DNA from: an uncultured Collinsella sp.
GTDB taxonomy: Bacteria > Actinomycetota > Coriobacteriia > Coriobacteriales > Coriobacteriaceae
DNA length: 15,281 nt
Reading direction: 5' to 3'
NCBI GenBank assembly: GCA_902489515.1
Contig: CABUAL010000013.1
Coordinates: 1 to 15,281, forward strand
Shown here: one piece after another, positions 13,164 to 15,281 of the stretch
Position numbering within the stretch: the stretch's first letter is position 1
How the letters are laid out: every line of letters begins with the position of its first letter
Translations under genes and position numbers: made by a program
The notes under the pieces: generated by a model
Databases searched by the model: none
Told to the model about the DNA's origin: nothing
The model's input: only the letters and a program-made list of their open reading frames with translations

Positions 13164-15273
13164 GCGTTTCTGGTCTAGACGCGTTTTGACGCACCGTCCG
13201 AGCTGCCATCGCAAGCGAGGCGGCTTTATGGGTCGAGCCGGTGTCGATCTGTTTATCGAAGACGGCGCCTATACCACGCTTTCTTCTGCCGTGGTCATCC
13301 TAGTGGTGCTCACATTGTTGTTTTCGTCGACCGCGGCGATATGGAGCATGTCGCGTGCCGGGGATACCCAGGTGGCGGCTGATAGCGGCGCGCTGGCGGG
13401 TGCCAACGTAGTGTCGTCCTATCATACGGCTGCCACGGTGGTTGATGCGAGCATCTTGAGTCTGGGGCTGGCGGGGTTTGCCACGATCGGGACGGGCCTG
13501 GTCGCCATCCTCATCCCGGGTGCCGAGCCGGTTGCCGGCAATATGGTCGACACCGGGATTGAGATCATTAAAACGCGCAACAAGTTTGCCAAAAGCGCAT
13601 CGGAAGGCTTACAGAAAATCGAGACGGCTCTGCCGTATCTGATCGCCGCGCGTGCCACGCAGGCGGTGTCGGCGCAGGATACCGATAGTGTGACCTATAC
13701 CGGTACGGCGCTTGCCGTGCCCAGGACATCCGAGTCTGACTTCGCTGCGCTCAAAGGATCAGAGATCTCGACCGATACCATTAAAGACACATCAGATGAT
13801 TTAGAGTGTGCGGCCGAGGAGCTGCGGAAGGCTTCTGAGGACACGGCGAAGGCTAAAGAGCGTGCTTGGCTGGCGGATTGTGGTGGGTCTGACAAGAGCT
13901 CGGTCGGCAGCTGTTCTTGCATGTGGGAGCGTGCGAAAAGCCTAACGGATCTCTCCGGTGTTCAAAATCCGCATTACTCATCGAGCGTTACGTGGGAGCC
14001 CCAAGTTGCCCTTGATCGCGCGAAGGACTACTACCATTGGCGTCTGACAAATGAGAAGCCCCACGGCTCGAGTGTCGAGATGAAGGCAGAGTCTGCGGCG
14101 CGTAAGGCGTTTTATACCTATGCGAGCGCGGAGGTCGATCGGGCACATATAACCGAGAACGGAGACAGGGTTTCCTCCTATATTCCGCTGCTGCCGCGCA
14201 ACTCTGATGAGGTTCGGGCGACGGAACTCTATACCGATGCGGTGTGGCCGACTAGCGTGAACGATGACAAGGCGTATCTGCATTACGGGACGACCTGCCC
14301 TAACTATAAGAAAGGGACGCCGAGCGGATTTGCTTCGGTTGCCGATTACGATGGACAGGATAAATGCAGCAAATGCCATTTTGGCGTTTTGTCGCTTGGT
14401 GCTGTTGCGGCGCCTTCAACCTCTATCGAAAACGGCTTTGAGTATCACTTTGACAAGTTTAAAGACGCCCTGGAGGACTACGTCGACTGTCGCAACAAGG
14501 AGCTCGAGCTCGAGCGTCAGACCGAGGACGAAGCCGACCGTGCGGGCAATGCGTTCGATACCGCCATCAAAGAACTTTCCGGTGAGCGTCCGCGTATCGC
14601 CCCACCTGGCCGCAACGGCGTAGTCGCCTTTGCAGTTTCGGGTGATATTACCAGCCCCGATCAACTTAACTCTTCGTTTAACACGGCGGTTGAGCTTGGC
14701 AGTCGCGGTGCCATCTCTGCCGCGGTGCTGGCGCCCGATGAGGCGACGGCGCAAAACAACGTGCTTTCGCGATTTTTCTCGACATTGAAGGAACGCTCGG
14801 GTGGCGTTGCCGGCGTACTCGATGGCGTCATGGATGTTTGGGGACGGCTGCTTGTGGGATACGGAGACATCCAAGGTTCGGCCGACGAACTTGTGGACGA
14901 GATGATTAAGGGCCTAGGAGAGGGCAACGGTGCGTTGGGCTCCATTGCATCGTGGCTCGGCGATACCGTTTCGGCGTCCGTGGCGGCGCTGGGTTTGGAA
15001 CCGTGCGACTTGCGCCTGCGAAAGCCGGTGCTGACCGACACCGCCAATGTCATCAAGAGCCCGGGGTCTGACATCACGGCTCTTTCTAATGCGCAGGACG
15101 AGCTACGAAGTATTCCGTTGGGCGTGACCGACCCCAAGGCGCTTTGCGAAGCGCTGGAATATCAAGTCGAGCGCACCATCAGCGGCACGACGTTCACGCT
15201 TGCGGAGATTCCGCTGCCCGGCGGCGGTTCCATCCCACTTACCGTCGATGTCACCACACTGGCGGGGTGCTAG
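13135..15273 (+). CDS. Large TadG-like anchored protein
   Basis: This last gene is complete, with 712 residues, and has GGAGG (13124-13128) six bases before the ATG. The N-terminus is basic, then comes a membrane helix at about 44-67 (LSSAVVILVVLTLLFSSTAA) and the segment QVAADSGALAGAN, which resembles the TadE/TadG pseudopilin pattern. A second hydrophobic stretch (ASILSLGLAGFATIGTGLVA) follows. The rest is a long polar region with about 11 cysteines, among them CSC near residues 260-262 and CSKCH at 411-415, and a charged helix (RNKELELERQTEDEADRAGN) likely to form a coiled coil. It probably acts outside the cell as a minor pilus or tip protein. This role is inferred from position and N-terminus; I do not recognise the large domain. 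Confidence 0.8.
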   Translation: MIRGLLHGIKRFWSRRVLTHRPSCHRKRGGFMGRAGVDLFIEDGAYTTLSSAVVILVVLTLLFSSTAAIWSMSRAGDTQVAADSGALAGANVVSSYHTAATVVDASILSLGLAGFATIGTGLVAILIPGAEPVAGNMVDTGIEIIKTRNKFAKSASEGLQKIETALPYLIAARATQAVSAQDTDSVTYTGTALAVPRTSESDFAALKGSEISTDTIKDTSDDLECAAEELRKASEDTAKAKERAWLADCGGSDKSSVGSCSCMWERAKSLTDLSGVQNPHYSSSVTWEPQVALDRAKDYYHWRLTNEKPHGSSVEMKAESAARKAFYTYASAEVDRAHITENGDRVSSYIPLLPRNSDEVRATELYTDAVWPTSVNDDKAYLHYGTTCPNYKKGTPSGFASVADYDGQDKCSKCHFGVLSLGAVAAPSTSIENGFEYHFDKFKDALEDYVDCRNKELELERQTEDEADRAGNAFDTAIKELSGERPRIAPPGRNGVVAFAVSGDITSPDQLNSSFNTAVELGSRGAISAAVLAPDEATAQNNVLSRFFSTLKERSGGVAGVLDGVMDVWGRLLVGYGDIQGSADELVDEMIKGLGEGNGALGSIASWLGDTVSASVAALGLEPCDLRLRKPVLTDTANVIKSPGSDITALSNAQDELRSIPLGVTDPKALCEALEYQVERTISGTTFTLAEIPLPGGGSIPLTVDVTTLAGC

Positions 15274-15281
15274 CACGATAT

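Noticed and set aside
1-15281. CRISPR arrays, tRNA or rRNA genes, insertion sequences or prophage genes
   Set aside because: No regularly spaced repeats, tRNA-like folds, rRNA sequence, transposase or phage proteins were seen in either strand.

Overview
The window is high-GC bacterial DNA whose genes are dense, often overlap, and carry clear Shine-Dalgarno sites. Codon use, the Gram-positive style Tad pilus locus and the absence of outer-membrane Tad components fit an actinobacterium, most likely a gut Coriobacteriia such as Collinsella. That assignment is an inference; there is no rRNA or tRNA here to confirm it.

Left part (1-6268) holds housekeeping genes. Pyruvate kinase (pyk) lies on the minus strand between a strong terminator (132-172) and a perfect TATAAT -10 box (1725-1730). 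A divergent 440-base AT-richer spacer separates it from a plus-strand calcium-type P-type ATPase. The ATPase mRNA leader (about 1991-2102) can fold so that the ribosome binding site is buried in a stem, and the loop of an upstream hairpin is fully complementary to the loop of that stem. A spacer with a 95-base palindrome, a terminator and a 21-bp inverted repeat follows. It leads into rsgA, the ribosome-assembly GTPase, which ends at a terminator (6235-6268).

Right part (6469-15273) is one tightly packed operon for a Tad (type IVc) pilus: cpaB, tadZ/cpaE, tadA/cpaF, tadB, tadC, flp pilin, an anchored protein of unknown function, a second small pilin-like protein, a TadE-like pseudopilin and a large TadG-like secreted or anchored protein. 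TadZ places the machine, TadA powers it, TadB and TadC form the membrane platform, and Flp plus the minor pilins are the substrates. The prepilin peptidase (TadV) is not in the window.

The most striking lesion is in tadB. A 61-bp insertion near its 5' end consists of a 31-bp inverted copy of sequence from about 200 bp downstream in the same gene, 7 unplaced bases and a 23-bp direct duplication. It shifts the frame; removing exactly 61 bp restores a normal 308-residue TadB. The tadE gene also has an odd start: the ATG that overlaps the previous stop codon is out of frame by one CG unit of a (CG)4 tract.
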